Positions 1 to 10,729 of a stretch of DNA of 64,000 nt are shown piece after piece; the stretch's first letter is position 1, and each line of letters starts with the position of its first letter. The DNA is from Haliscomenobacter sp. (GTDB lineage: Bacteria; Bacteroidota; Bacteroidia; Chitinophagales; Saprospiraceae): positions 346,167 to 410,166 of the forward strand of contig JADJPL010000005.1 of NCBI GenBank assembly GCA_016713275.1, read 5' to 3'. The notes below the pieces were generated by a model. The model saw nothing but the letters and a program-made list of their open reading frames with translations. It searched no databases and was not told the origin of the DNA. The position numbers were made by a program, and so were the translations under genes.

Positions 1-2931
1 GTTGGTGGAAGGATCGCTTGGGTCTGCTTCGTTGTAGTAATAGCGGTTATTGAGCATCATTTCGCCGATCTGCCACCCAATCCGGGTATTGGAGCCATTG
101 TAGCCGCTTTCGAGCCAATAGGTTTTCGCAGCAGCCTGGCCGGACCACAACATACTCAGGTCGATGTTTTTCCAGCTCAGGTTCATCTGGGCCCCAAAGG
201 TGAATTCGGGCACGCCAGAGTTTCCGGCAAACCTGCGGTCAAAGCTGTTTCCGTAGGATTTGTCTCCGTTGATATCCGCGTAAATCAAATCCCCGTACCA
301 GATTTTATTCTTTGCAGTGCTTTGGTTTGGCAGAAATTGATACCCCGCAGCCAGCATGGCATTCAGCCAGGCCATATCGTCGGGGGTCCGGATCATCCCG
401 TCTTTCGGGCCGCCGTTGATATTTACGGTACCGTCCTGATTGAAATAAGCGCCGCTGCCCTTGTATACTTCCATCAGGTAATATTCATTGATCCCATAGC
501 CTTCCAGGATACGGTTATTGCCGCCATTGGACACATCGCCCAGGTTGGAATAATAAAACTGGGTGCCATCTTCAGCGGTTCTCCATTCCTGGACGAGTTT
601 GCCTTTAAATTTGGTTACCTCGTTCTTGTTGTACCCAAAGAACCCGCGGACGGAATAATTCAGGCTGCCTACCTTGTCTTGCCATCCCAGGGTCACTTCA
701 AGCCCGCGGTTGCTCACTTCGGCTGTATTCACGGTGGGCGCGCCAACCAGACCGAGGGTCAGGTAGATCGGAGGAACGGTGAGAATACCGTCGGTCAGCT
801 TGTCGTAAACGTCGATTTCAGCCGTCAGCCGGCCTTTCAGCGCGGAGAGGTCGAGGCCAATATTAGTAACGGTAGTAGATTCCCATTGTAAAAGCTGGTT
901 GGCAATTTTTCCCGACGTCAATCCGGTCACCTGAACGCCGTTCAAGGAATACCCAACCGGGCCGTAGAGGGCTTGGTAATCATAATCGCCGGATGCGTTG
1001 TTGCCCAGTTGGCCCCAGGAAGCCCGCAGTTTCAGGTTGTCAAAGATCCCGTTATTTTTAAAGAAGCTTTCTTCTGAAATCCTCCAGGCTGCGGCAAAGG
1101 AGGGGAACCAGCCAAACCGGCTGTCGGGGTGGAAGCGGGAAGAACCGTCGTAGCGGATATTGGCCTCCAGGAGGTATCGGTCGTCGAACGAATAGTTCAA
1201 CCGGCCGAACCAGGAACGAAGCGCCCAGTCGGTGGCAGAACCGCCGATCGACAGCATTTCGGTAGCGGAATTAAAGGTGTAAGCCGACTCGTCGAACAAG
1301 CCTCTTTTATTGGCGTTGTGGTTAAACCCGAAGAAATAAAGTTCGTTATACCCTGCCAGCGCATTGAAGGTGTGGCGGTCGGCAATAACTGTTTCGTATT
1401 TCAGCAGGTTTTCCAGGGTATAATTATAGGAGCTGTAGGTGTCGTAGTAGGTGGACAGCAAGCTAGGCGCGGTGGGCGGGCTTACAATCGTTCCTGTGCT
1501 GAATTTTACCCGTTCCCCAACAGCAGGGTTCGAGCGGCTTTGGTACTCATCAAAGCGCTTGACATAGTTAAAGTTCAGGTCCCAGCTCAGGCCTTTTGCG
1601 AATTGCACTTTGCTGAATAACGTGGTGTTGAGCCAAAGCGATTTATTGTCCCCGTTGGACCCCAGCAGGAAAACATAGACGTTGTTGGCCGTAGCGCTTT
1701 CTTCCGGCGCCTCCGGGAAGCCGTATTTTCCATTGTACCTTCCTACCAGGCCGGGGGTGGATTCGCGAATATACTGGAGCATGGAGCCGTAGTTGCCGAG
1801 CTCGGTATCCGACAGGGTAGCATAGGTCCGGGTGCCTACCGTAAGCCATTTGGTTGCATTCACTTCCACGTTGGTGCGCAGGGTAAAGCGCTGGAAACCG
1901 GTAGCTTCCACCAGCCCCGGGTTGTCCAGGTACCCCACGGAGAGCAGGTAGCGCGCGTTCTGTCCACCGCCATTCAAGGAGAGGTTATGGTCCATCACCA
2001 GGCTGTTGTTGTACATTTCGTCGTTCCAGTTGGTGTTGGGGAAAGCGATACGGTTGGGAACCCCATTGGGATTCAAGCCGTTCGGGTCCTTCTGAGCAGC
2101 TTCCCAGGCAGCGATGGTGTTAGCGGAAAAAACCTCCGCGGTGCCGATGTTTCGGGCGCTTTCGTTCATTAAACGCATGTGCGTTGGATAATCGGAGATG
2201 TATTGAAGCAAATTGATGGGCTGTGAATTGGAGAAATTGCTGGAATACGTAACGCTTAACCGCTTGTTGTCTCCCCGCTTGGTGGTCACCAAAACAACCC
2301 CGTTTGCGGCTCTTGATCCATAAATCGATGCAGAGGAGGCATCTTTCAGGATGGAGATGGATTCGATGTCATCCGGGTTAAGATAATCCAAAACCCCTTC
2401 CATCCCATCGATGATGATCAATGGGGCGCTGTTATTGAGGGTACCAATCCCTCTGATCCGGATAGCTGCTCCGTCCGATCCGGGTTTGCCGTTGGATTGG
2501 CGCACATATACCCCGGAGCTCAATCCTGCCAGGGCAGAGGATACGTTCGTGATGGGACGTGAGGAAGCCACCTCGTCGAATTTGATCGACGACACCGCGC
2601 CGGTCAGGTTTACCTTTTTTCTGGTTCCATAACCAACCGCGACCACTTCTTCTATAGCGACCGCGTCGAATTCCAGGGTTACGTTGATGGTCGTCTGAGC
2701 GCCTACCTGAACTTCCTGGGTCAGCATCCCGATATAGGAAAAGACCAAAGTAGCTTCCGGGGAACTCACGGTAATGGAATAATTCCCGTCCACATCAGAA
2801 ACCGTTCCATTAAGGGTTCCTTTTTCAAGAATGTTAACCCCAATGAGCGGATTGCCTTGGGGATCTTTAATCGTGCCTTTCACGGCCGTTTCCGGAATGG
2901 CGCGGCTGTAAAAGGAGGTTGGCGAACTCAT
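1..2931 (-). CDS. SusC-like TonB-dependent outer-membrane receptor (C-terminus outside window)
   Basis: The frame is open for 977 codons from the ATG at 2931 to the window edge. It encodes a SusC/RagA-type receptor, the outer-membrane channel that imports glycans with a SusD lipoprotein and TonB energy. Near the N-terminus there is a carboxypeptidase-regulatory-like domain (GTIKDPQGNPLIGVNI), then a VVAVGYGT linker and a plug with ISILKDASSASIYGSRAANG. The beta-barrel follows, and the last visible residues (NNRYYYNEADPSDPSTN) are typical of the region close to the C-terminus. The signal leader appears broken. An ATG at 3052 gives MKRRQNNDKFIF then a stop in a T run near 3013-3018, and an ATG at 2984 gives MRLTLFLLVLLHLM then a stop. 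Two single-base indels would fuse these into a normal SusC leader. No STN domain is seen. Its SusD partner would lie to the left of the window. Family assignment is certain; substrate is unknown. Confidence 0.93.
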   Translation of the reverse strand, partial: MSSPTSFYSRAIPETAVKGTIKDPQGNPLIGVNILEKGTLNGTVSDVDGNYSITVSSPEATLVFSYIGMLTQEVQVGAQTTINVTLEFDAVAIEEVVAVGYGTRKKVNLTGAVSSIKFDEVASSRPITNVSSALAGLSSGVYVRQSNGKPGSDGAAIRIRGIGTLNNSAPLIIIDGMEGVLDYLNPDDIESISILKDASSASIYGSRAANGVVLVTTKRGDNKRLSVTYSSNFSNSQPINLLQYISDYPTHMRLMNESARNIGTAEVFSANTIAAWEAAQKDPNGLNPNGVPNRIAFPNTNWNDEMYNNSLVMDHNLSLNGGGQNARYLLSVGYLDNPGLVEATGFQRFTLRTNVEVNATKWLTVGTRTYATLSDTELGNYGSMLQYIRESTPGLVGRYNGKYGFPEAPEESATANNVYVFLLGSNGDNKSLWLNTTLFSKVQFAKGLSWDLNFNYVKRFDEYQSRSNPAVGERVKFSTGTIVSPPTAPSLLSTYYDTYSSYNYTLENLLKYETVIADRHTFNALAGYNELYFFGFNHNANKRGLFDESAYTFNSATEMLSIGGSATDWALRSWFGRLNYSFDDRYLLEANIRYDGSSRFHPDSRFGWFPSFAAAWRISEESFFKNNGIFDNLKLRASWGQLGNNASGDYDYQALYGPVGYSLNGVQVTGLTSGKIANQLLQWESTTVTNIGLDLSALKGRLTAEIDVYDKLTDGILTVPPIYLTLGLVGAPTVNTAEVSNRGLEVTLGWQDKVGSLNYSVRGFFGYNKNEVTKFKGKLVQEWRTAEDGTQFYYSNLGDVSNGGNNRILEGYGINEYYLMEVYKGSGAYFNQDGTVNINGGPKDGMIRTPDDMAWLNAMLAAGYQFLPNQSTAKNKIWYGDLIYADINGDKSYGNSFDRRFAGNSGVPEFTFGAQMNLSWKNIDLSMLWSGQAAAKTYWLESGYNGSNTRIGWQIGEMMLNNRYYYNEADPSDPSTN

Positions 2932-3106
2932 GCCGGCGGTTACATTAAGTGCAAAAGCACTAATAAGAATAATGTTAGTCTCATAATCAGGGCCTTTAAA
3001 CGTGTTTTAATTTTTAAAAAATGAACTTGTCGTTGTTTTGCCTGCGTTTCATTTCAATCATAGGTAGGTTTTTAATGATTCAATTCGTTCCGGTTGCTAT
3101 CTGGCT

Positions 3107-3394
3107 TTAGGTTGACTTTTTCCTCCGTGCCTGCTTGTTCCAGGCTTTAATTTCCAGGAACCACCGCCTGCCGTTGTGGCCAATGCGCTCAAAAAACAAG
3201 GCCAATCGTTTTTCCACCTCCCCGGTTGAAACGGTCAGATGGAAATCCGCCGTTTTCATCTGGGTCAAGTTTCGGTAATAGCTCCGATGCAGGGAATTTT
3301 CGCTCAGCCATTCCTCCAATTGCCTTTTCTCTTCCTCCGAAGCCAGATGGTTTCTGTTTTTCCATAGGATCAGGTAATCGATCATTCCATTCAT
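3107..3394 (-). CDS. FecR-type anti-sigma factor, N-terminal stub
   Basis: A short ORF from the ATG at 3394 begins MNGMIDYLILWKNRNHLAS and continues with EEEKRQLEEWLSENSLHRSYY. This matches the cytoplasmic N-terminal, sigma-binding segment of Bacteroidota FecR proteins. It resembles the start of the full FecR gene at 8873-10044 (ASEEERRKLDLWLEEDPKHHQYY). It stops after about 95 residues, before any transmembrane helix, FecR domain or DUF4974 domain. It sits just upstream of the susC-like gene at 1-2931, where a sigma/FecR pair is commonly found, but no sigma gene remains beside it. It is most likely a remnant of a regulatory pair; a free anti-sigma domain is possible. The track-length start at 3427 was rejected because the conserved block begins after the internal ATG. 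Confidence 0.6.
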   Translation of the reverse strand: MNGMIDYLILWKNRNHLASEEEKRQLEEWLSENSLHRSYYRNLTQMKTADFHLTVSTGEVEKRLALFFERIGHNGRRWFLEIKAWNKQARRKKST

Positions 3395-3783
3395 AGAAAT
3401 AGGGGTTTCTCCCTTGCAGGTATGCAAGAGGCAAGCAGTGTGGAATAGCTACAAACCAATCCATTCCGGGCCTCGCTTTGAATAGTGCGAGCCGCCGTTT
3501 ACTTATCTTCGGGAAGGAGCCAGGAAGAAAGGCTTCGTTAATTTGGTTATTCCATAGGCCGGCGAGTTTGGTGTTTTCAAAAGAACCTGCCTCAAAACGT
3601 CCCGGGCTTCCTTTAGGCAAGGGCCGGGCGGCGGAACCCCAAAGAAGCTTTGAGGCAGGACTTAACACATGACACTTCTTTTTCCATTACTTAACCAAAT
3701 GAATGCTTCATTCATTCGAACATAGGACACCCCCGGTTCCGCAATGGGTAAAAAAAGGACTGGTTTTTTGAAAAAAACTTCGG
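3395..3783. other. Gene-free gap with an 11-bp inverted repeat
   Basis: No convincing gene lies between the FecR stub and the SusD stop. The only structure I see is a perfect 11-bp inverted repeat, CCTGCCTCAAA at 3586-3596 and TTTGAGGCAGG at 3649-3659, with a GC-rich stretch between. It could fold after the SusD gene or be the ends of a decayed small element. ORFs crossing it have no family resemblance. Confidence 0.5.
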
Positions 3784-5463
3784 TTAATATCCGGGGTTCT
3801 GAGACAAGTTGGGATTCTTGTCGAGCTCGTCCTGCGGAATGGGCAGCAAAAAGTGGCTGGAGGGGAAAAACTGGTTTGCGCCAGATACTTCGAACCGCGT
3901 AAACATCAGCCAGACTGGGTCGAACAACTGAGGCATTTGGGTTCTGGTAGGGGCGCCTGGTTTGCGCTCAATCATGATCCCGTGAGGAAGGTATCCATCC
4001 AGTATTTCCCGGGCGATACCCCAACGGATCAGGTCGAACCACCGGTGGTTTTCAAACGCGAGTTCTATTTGCCGTTCGTGGCGTATTCGCTCCCGCATCG
4101 CTTCCTTCGTCAATCCGGCAGGGAGAACAGGCATCCCGGCCCGAAGCCGGATCCGGTTGACGGCCTCATAAATCGGAGCGGAAGGTCCGTTTTGTTCATT
4201 CGCTGCTTCGGCATAGATCAACAGGACCTCCGCGAAACGGATTTCCTTCCAGCTGGTTCGTTCCTCCCCCGGTTTAGGCGCAAACCCCATGGACGGGTCC
4301 ACGAATTTTAGGACGAGGTAGCCGGTAATCGAAGCGGCCCCATGCCGTTTGGGTCCGGGGCCTTCGTTGCCGTTATTCCATTCCATGTCGATGAAAGGCT
4401 CTCCAAACGATGGCTTAATCTCCGAAAACCGGGCGCCGTGATAGAAAACAGAAGCATAGAAACGGGGGTCGCGGTTTTTATACGGATCGGCGGCATGCGC
4501 GGGGTTGGCCCAGTCAAAGGGCGTTCCATCAGCCATCTCATAGGCGTCGACAAATTCCTGCGTAGGGCATGTTTGCCCTCCCCAATCGCTTCTCCAGCGC
4601 ACCGGAAAATTGTACAACCCAAAGGAATGGCCAACCAGCGGAGGCAACGTCAGTTTCTCCAGAATCACTTCCTTGTTTCCTCCATATGAAAGAAACAACT
4701 GCTTGTAATCCGGGTACAGATCGAGGCCATCGTTCGATGGCCCGAAGATCAGCTCTCCCGACAACTCCGCCGCTTTATCCCAACGGCCTGCATAGAGCAT
4801 GGCGCGCGCATTCAGGGCAATGGCGGCTTGCCTGGAGATAGATCCCGCCGGCGTTTCGGATCTATCCGGCAACATGCCGGCACATTCCTTTAGCTCCTGG
4901 TAAAGAAAATCGTAGATCAGCGACTGGGTTGTCCTGGGCACCAATAAATTATTGCTTACCGATTGCACCTGGGTGATCAAAGGGACGCCCCCATACCTTC
5001 GGGTCAGGTCGAAGTACATAAAAGCCCGAACAAATTTTGCCGCCCCTGCCATCTGCTTCCTGGCTGGCTCGGGAATCCCAGACTCCGCAAGACCCGTAAT
5101 GAGGCTATTCGCCTGGCGAATGTTCACATACGCCTCATTCCAAAGACCCAAGCTATAGTGGTTGCTCGGAGTAAGGACTCCCCGGATGATTTTGTAATTA
5201 TCCACCCATCCGCTTTTAGGCCTTGCTTCATCGGATATGGAAGCAAGCATACACGGGTACTGGGTATACCCGGGAGATGCCGACGGAAAAGCATGCATGC
5301 CAAAGGGCAATTTGCCGATCAGGTTGTTGAGGTAGGCTTGGGCCAGCGCCGGGTCGCTAAATACATTCTCCGGCGAAATCCGGTCGAGCGGTTCGCGGTC
5401 AAAAAATCCTTTCTCGCACGAGCCCAGAGAAAGGAAAGCGATCAACACCATGATTTTTTTCAT
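3784..5463 (-). CDS. SusD/RagB-like outer-membrane glycan-binding lipoprotein
   Basis: This intact 559-residue frame starts at the ATG at 5463 (MKKIMVLIAFLSLGSCEKGF). It has a lipoprotein signal with lipobox LGSC, so the mature protein should be anchored in the outer membrane. The fold is SusD-like: an N-terminal ISPENVFSDPALAQAYLNNL segment, TPR-like helices with ARAMLYAGRWDKAAEL, and a C-terminal RIRHERQIELAFENHRWFDL block that is a hallmark of the family. SusD proteins cap SusC channels and capture glycan at the cell surface. The gene follows its SusC partner (5472-8791) by 8 bp, so the two are co-transcribed. An in-frame upstream extension inside susC was rejected because the lipobox sits correctly only after this ATG. 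Length is normal and no lesion was seen. Confidence 0.96.
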   Translation of the reverse strand: MKKIMVLIAFLSLGSCEKGFFDREPLDRISPENVFSDPALAQAYLNNLIGKLPFGMHAFPSASPGYTQYPCMLASISDEARPKSGWVDNYKIIRGVLTPSNHYSLGLWNEAYVNIRQANSLITGLAESGIPEPARKQMAGAAKFVRAFMYFDLTRRYGGVPLITQVQSVSNNLLVPRTTQSLIYDFLYQELKECAGMLPDRSETPAGSISRQAAIALNARAMLYAGRWDKAAELSGELIFGPSNDGLDLYPDYKQLFLSYGGNKEVILEKLTLPPLVGHSFGLYNFPVRWRSDWGGQTCPTQEFVDAYEMADGTPFDWANPAHAADPYKNRDPRFYASVFYHGARFSEIKPSFGEPFIDMEWNNGNEGPGPKRHGAASITGYLVLKFVDPSMGFAPKPGEERTSWKEIRFAEVLLIYAEAANEQNGPSAPIYEAVNRIRLRAGMPVLPAGLTKEAMRERIRHERQIELAFENHRWFDLIRWGIAREILDGYLPHGIMIERKPGAPTRTQMPQLFDPVWLMFTRFEVSGANQFFPSSHFLLPIPQDELDKNPNLSQNPGY

Positions 5464-5471
5464 ACCCCTGC

Positions 5472-8400
5472 TTAAAACTGAATCTGTACCCCTGCGGAAA
5501 TGGATTTCACCTGTGGATAAAAAGGATTCTCCATGCCGTTGCCCTCCGGATCGCGCCAATTGAGGTTGGAGAACGTGATCAGGTTGGTTCCCGCCAGAAA
5601 GACCCGAAACTGCCGAATCCCCATTTTAGCCCATTGGCTTTTCAGCCGCTTGGGACTAAATCCCAATTCCAGGTTTCGCAGGCGGAAATACGTCACTTCC
5701 TGTAACCAAAAATCCGAATCGTAAGCCCAAAGCGCGGGATAATCGCCCGTGCTCAGACGGGGATATTTCGCGTCCTCGTTTCCTGGCCTCCAGGAATTGA
5801 TAAACTCCCGAAACGTGTTTCCGTCCCGCTCAAAGGTGATGGTGCGGATGTTTCTGGAAAAGCCGGTGGCGCCCTGAAAATTGGCGGCAAGGTCAATCCC
5901 TTGGTATTCCAGGGAAAGGTTGAGGCCAAAAACCAAATCAGGGGTGCTTCTGGAACCGATAATAGCCCGGTCGTCCCCGTCAATTTTTCCGTCGGGCTTC
6001 CCGGTAAAATGGCCATACGCGTCCCTGCCGTTAATATCCCGGAACTTGATGTCGCCTGGCCGGATCGCATCGTGGATCGAATGGGAGAAATGAAGGGGAG
6101 CGGAAAGGATTTCTTCCGGAGTCTGAAAGAGTCCATCGGTCAGATACCCGATGGGCAACCCCAAAGCCCGGCCTGTCTGCGCAATGGAAGGCAATATATT
6201 CTGAGGCTCCGAGACAAAAAGGGCTTTATTGTCATACCAGGAATAATTAGATTCAATGGTATAGGACAATCCGCCCAACTTGCCGGCAAACCGGATTAAC
6301 CCCGCAGACCCCCAGCTTTGCACCACCCCGATGTTTTCATCCGGCAAACTTGCCCCAAAGGTAGCGGGAACGGTCCCGCTATTGGGCTGCAGGATGTCTT
6401 TGGTGCGTTTGACAAAATAATCGAATTCCACAAACAGTTTATTTCGAAACAAGCCCAGGTCGATCCCAATATTGGCGGAAGTGGCGGTTTCCCAGGTGAT
6501 GTCTGGATTAGGGATTCCGGTATCCAGGATGCCCTGCTGGAACCCGTTGCCAATTACCACTCCCCCACTGAATCGAAAATTGGTCAGGTACTGAAACGGA
6601 GGTACGCGGTCATTGCCGACTTTTCCCCAGGAAGCCCGGAGTTTTAAATGCTCAATAGCCTGCAAAGGCTTCATAAACTCCTCTTCGGATATTTTCCACC
6701 CTGCGGAGAAGGCAGGGAAAAAGCCATTTCGCTTCCCTTTCGGAAAATTAAAGGATTGGTCCAGGCGCATATTCGCCTGAAAGAGGTATTTCCCCTTAAA
6801 GGCATAGCCCATCCGGCCAACGTACCCTCTTCGCGCCGTTTCGTTGGAGCCGCCATTGTTCGACCAGATCGTCGTTCCTCCTGCAAATAACTCCGGAATA
6901 TCGGCTGAAATAAATCCGTCTCTAAAAGCGGAGAGGTAATTCGAGTACGATTCGCTCTGTTCAAAAAGCAACAACGAATTGATTGCGTGAACGCCGAGCT
7001 CCTTTTCGAAGTGAAGACTTGCCTGCAGGGTAGCGTTCCTGAAGCGGTCGCTTCGCTCGTCCAGGCTAATCGTGGTAGGCCCTGCTTTCAGTTCGTTGTA
7101 TTGATTCGTCGCCTCGTTAAGCTGATAGATCGTAAAGGGCGTGCGGGTAATTTTCTGGGACGAAACCGAATAATCAAACGAATACGTCATTTGAACCGAA
7201 AGGCCCTGGATAAAAGGCGTCTCATAAGCGACGGCCAAATTGCTTTGAAAAAGGTAGGTCAGATTCCGGTTGGTTCCGCTGCGCTCGGCACATCCGCGAG
7301 GGTTTCCGGCCATCCCGTTGGAGCCAATGGCCCCGGGACCAACTTCTTTATCCAGCAGGGGGTTAAGATGCGGCCGGCCAAAGCGGGCATTTTGAAAAAT
7401 GACGTGATCGGGTTGCGAGGAACGCTCCCGATCCTCCGCCCTCCCGGCGAGATTAAGGCCAAAATGGAGATGGTCCGTCAGTTGAATATCCATATTCGAC
7501 CGGAAATTATCCTGTCCGTAATTGGCGGTGGAATAAAACCCTTTCTGATCTAAATGACCAAAGGAAAAAAAATAGCGCATCTTTTCGTCGCCTCCGGTGA
7601 CGGACAGGTTGTGCCGCTGCATGGGAGCGGAATTGGAGAGAACAGAGCCAAGCCAATCGTAGCTTGGGCGTTCTCCCCGCTGGAATTTGGCCACTTCTTC
7701 GGAGGAAAAAATATGCTCCTGACCGAAGTTGGCTTTGGCTTCGTTGAGGTATTGGGCATATTCCGCCGCATTCATCATTTCAATCCGGCGGGTTTGCGAT
7801 TGGACGCCATAGCTGCCGGAATACGTAAAAGAAGGAGGCGCAGCCTGCCCCCGTTTGGTGGTGATCAGCAACACCCCATTCGCAGCCCTCGCTCCGTATA
7901 CGGCGGTGGAGGCGGCGTCTTTTAAAACGGTAATCTGATCAATTTCATTCGGGTCTATGCGGGAAAACGGCCTGGGGATGCCGTCTACAATGACTAGAGG
8001 GCCATTATCGCCCATGGTGCTGATCCCCGGATTTGGAAATTCGCGTCATCCATCCCCGGTTGGCCCGTCTCCTGGGTAACCAGTATCCCGGTGAGTTTTC
8101 CAGCCAACGCCGCAGAGAGGTTAGGAATGGGCGCTCTGGTCAATGGCTTGCTTTTAATTTGCGAAACCGAACCCGTTAAGTCCAGTTTTCGCTGCACCCC
8201 ATACCCGATAGCCACTACTTCCTGAATGGGAATGGCTTCGTACTTCATGGAAATATCGAGGAAGTTCCGAAAGGCAATCGGCACTTCTTGCCTGCTCATC
8301 CCCATGAACGAAATCTCCAAAACCGACTGGGGCGCATTCACCGAAAGCATAAACAAGCCGTCTGCATTCGTGAAGGTTCCGTAGGAGGAGCCTTTTAGGG

Positions 8401-8791
8401 CAATGCCCGCCCCTGCCAAAGGAAACCCTTCGCTATCCCTCACTATTCCCCTTACGATAAATGGGTTTTGGGGCGACGGGTTCCCAGCCGCTTCCTTCGG
8501 CCGGATAACCACCGTCTTTTGAATGAGTTCGAACGCCAAATCATGTGCGCTCAGGACGCTGGACAAAACAAAGTCCAGGCTGGCATGTTGAAAAGCCAGG
8601 TCCCTGAGGATAATGCCGTCGATAAGATCAGACCGGTATAGAAAGGAGATACCGAATTGGTCTTTAACCTGGTCTAAAAAATCCTCCAGCGGAATTTCCC
8701 TGCAAGAGAAGGAAAGCGAAGAAGACTGAGAAAAAAGGGTGTTTCCGGCATTTAAAATTAAAAAAAACCAAATAATAAATGTCCGTCTCAT
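5472..8791 (-). CDS. SusC-like TonB receptor with STN signalling domain, frameshifted once
   Basis: The 5' part (8791 to about 8025) encodes a signal peptide, an STN domain (CREIPLEDFLDQVKDQFGIS), a carboxypeptidase-regulatory-like domain (GIVRDSEGFPLAGAGIALKG) and the start of the plug (VVAIGYGVQRK). The 3' part (8015 to 5472) continues with MGDNGPLVIVDGIPRP, ITVLKDAASTAVYGARAANG and the complete barrel. The pieces join if the C4 run at 8025-8028 (G4 on the coding strand) is G5, giving NFQIRGISTMGDNG. Total length would be about 1105 residues, normal for the class. An STN domain marks receptors that signal through a FecR protein to an ECF sigma factor, and both genes lie immediately upstream (8873-10669). 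The set is therefore probably a self-regulated glycan sensor and importer. The lesion may be a sequencing error. Confidence 0.93.
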
Positions 8792-8872
8792 GGTTAGGGC
8801 GGTTTATTCTTATGCTTTCGCAGGTGCTGCCATAAGGTATATTTTTTATTTTAAAAAAATGGGCTTCAACTA

Positions 8873-10044
8873 CTATTTTACCAAAACGGTCTGGTTTCCA
8901 ACAAATTCAAACTGGATTTCATTCGTTTCCTCAATGAGATGCAATACATTTCGCAACGGCGCCTTCCTGTCGAGATCGCCGGAAAATTTCAGGGCCCCGA
9001 CGCGGTGGTCTTCTAATTTAAAATCCACGTCGTACCACCTCGAGAACACGTTCAGCATGTGTTCCAGGGTAGCGTCCTTAAAGGAAAACAACCCGTTTTT
9101 CCAGGAAGAAGACATGGCTGGATCTGCTTTTCTAAAAACCAAACTGCCGCTTCCTTTCTCTAACAGGCTTTGTTCTCCAGGGGCAAGAATCCGAAAGGCT
9201 TCGGGGTCCTTGGTTAAGGACACCTTGACCGCCCCTTCGACGAGCGTAACCGCGGAGGCGGATTCCGAACCGTAAGCAGAAACATTAAAAGCCGTTCCAA
9301 GCGCTTCAATCCGCTGGCCTCCAGCCAGGACGGTAAACACCTGCCCTTCTTTCTTTGCCACCTCAAAATAAGCTTCGCCGGTAAGCTGAACCCGCCGTTC
9401 GCCCCCGGTGAACCGCACCGGGTAGTTCAGTTCCGTTTCCGCGTTCAACCACACCCGGGTGCCATCCGAAAGTTCAACAAAAAACTCCCCGCCCCTTGGG
9501 GCCTTTAACAAATTGGATGCCGCCTTCCCGTTGGGCGCTGCTGCCTTGTTCTGACCAGAATACACGATTTTTCCTCCTTCGACACGCACCTCGCGCCGGG
9601 CTCCTGAAAAGAAAAGGACGAAGGCCCGGAAAGGAATATGTTGCGGCCTTGGTGCAGGGTTAAAATCGCTTTGGCGCTTCCAGGCGGAATAGCGGCGCTG
9701 GTTTCCGCTATGGAAGTCCCTTCCAGCGGCCCGCTTACCCTGAAAAAAGCCCGGTTGAAGGTGAAAAAAGCCAGAATAACTGCGGCGGCAACAGCAAGAG
9801 CCGGAAAAAGATATTTCGGCTGCTTTTTTTGAATCGCGTTCCGTTGGAACCGCTCCCAGGCTTGGTCTTCGCCCTGTTTAAAATAGCCCGCTGGTTTTTT
9901 TTCCTTTTGCGACGCCCGCAATTGGGAATAATATTGGTGGTGCTTGGGGTCTTCCTCAAGCCATAGGTCCAGTTTTCTTCTTTCCTCTTCGGATGCCTGA
10001 TTCTGCAGGTTTTTCCAAATGGTCGACAAATCAATCATGATCAA
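8873..10044 (-). CDS. FecR-family anti-sigma factor, frameshifted once
   Basis: The N-terminal cytoplasmic region (STIWKNLQNQASEEERRKLD) binds the sigma factor. A single transmembrane helix (YLFPALAVAAAVILAFFTF) follows. The periplasmic FecR domain (FFVELSDGTRVWLNAETELN, then ERRVQLTGEAYFEVAKK) and a C-terminal DUF4974-type domain (FSFKDATLEHMLNVFSRWYD) complete the protein. The frame breaks near 9590-9605, between QEPGAR and EVRVEGGKIVYSG. One missing base there restores about 390 residues, a normal length. The protein should relay ligand occupancy of the STN-bearing SusC at 5472-8791 to the ECF sigma factor encoded just upstream. Gene order sigma, FecR, SusC, SusD is the classic Bacteroidota arrangement. 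The start could also be the second ATG two codons in. Confidence 0.92.
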
Positions 10045-10133
10045 TACGTTCTAAACATTCTTGGTTCCGCTTCAAAAAAATGGCCGCCCGGGACGGTCCG
10101 TGAAGCTTATTTATGCGCTCAACCCCTTCAACG

Positions 10134-10669
10134 TCAGAAGAGCATGGTAAGTTTTTGCCTCAAAAGTTCCTTGGCCTTCTGCAATCGCTTTTGACGGTAT
10201 TCGGAGACATTTCCTTTAGACGCGCTATTTCGTTCACCTTCTTTCCTTCGAAATACTTGAGTAGCAGAATTTTGGAAATATCTGGAGGAAGATTGGAAAT
10301 CGCCTTTTCGACCTGGTTGAACACATCCTGGTCCTCCAAAAAGGCATCCTTTTCCAATCCCAGCACGGATTCCAAATAAAGCAACTCGTGTTTGTCCCGG
10401 ATTTTCAGGCTTCGCAAATAATTCAGGCAATGGTTTTTCACCGCTTGCAGCAGGTACGCTTTAATGGAAGAATCAATCACAATGTGCTCGGCATGCTTCC
10501 ACAAATAGGCAAATAAATCCTGAATAATATCTTCGCACTTCTGCTCATCGGCAACATAACGGAAAGCAACCGATTTGAGCAGCCCGTAATATTCCCGGAA
10601 GATAGACTCAAAGACCGAATGGTTCTTTTTTCGAATTTCTGCCGCTAAAATTTTTTCTTCGACACGCAT
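10134..10669 (-). CDS. ECF RNA polymerase sigma factor, frameshifted near the C-terminus
   Basis: Region 2 is seen in FESIFREYYGLLKSVAFRYV and CEDIIQDLFAYLWKH, and region 4 in AISNLPPDISKILLLKYFEG followed by KKVNEIARLKEMSPNTVKS. The frame breaks within the final helix near 10187. Restoring one base changes SDCRRPRNF to SRLQKAKELLRQKLTMLF, the expected ending, and the stop is then at 10134. Length is about 178 residues, usual for ECF factors of SusC/SusD loci. It is the first gene of the sigma-FecR-SusC-SusD unit, with about 90 bp between it and fecR. The region just upstream contains a palindromic element (10740-10833) that may affect its promoter. Confidence 0.93.
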
Positions 10670-10729
10670 TAGCGATTGCTGTTAAAGATTGGTCCAATTT
10701 GGAAAAGAATCAAAAATAACTGCTGTAGC

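Noticed and set aside
322..1620. Long plus-strand reading frames opposite the first SusC gene
   Set aside because: The minus strand carries a clear 977-codon SusC frame here; the plus frames have no family resemblance and arise from codon composition.
3189..3668. 159-codon minus-strand ORF across the gap before SusD
   Set aside because: It overlaps the FecR stub in another frame, has no recognisable domain and covers the inverted repeat.
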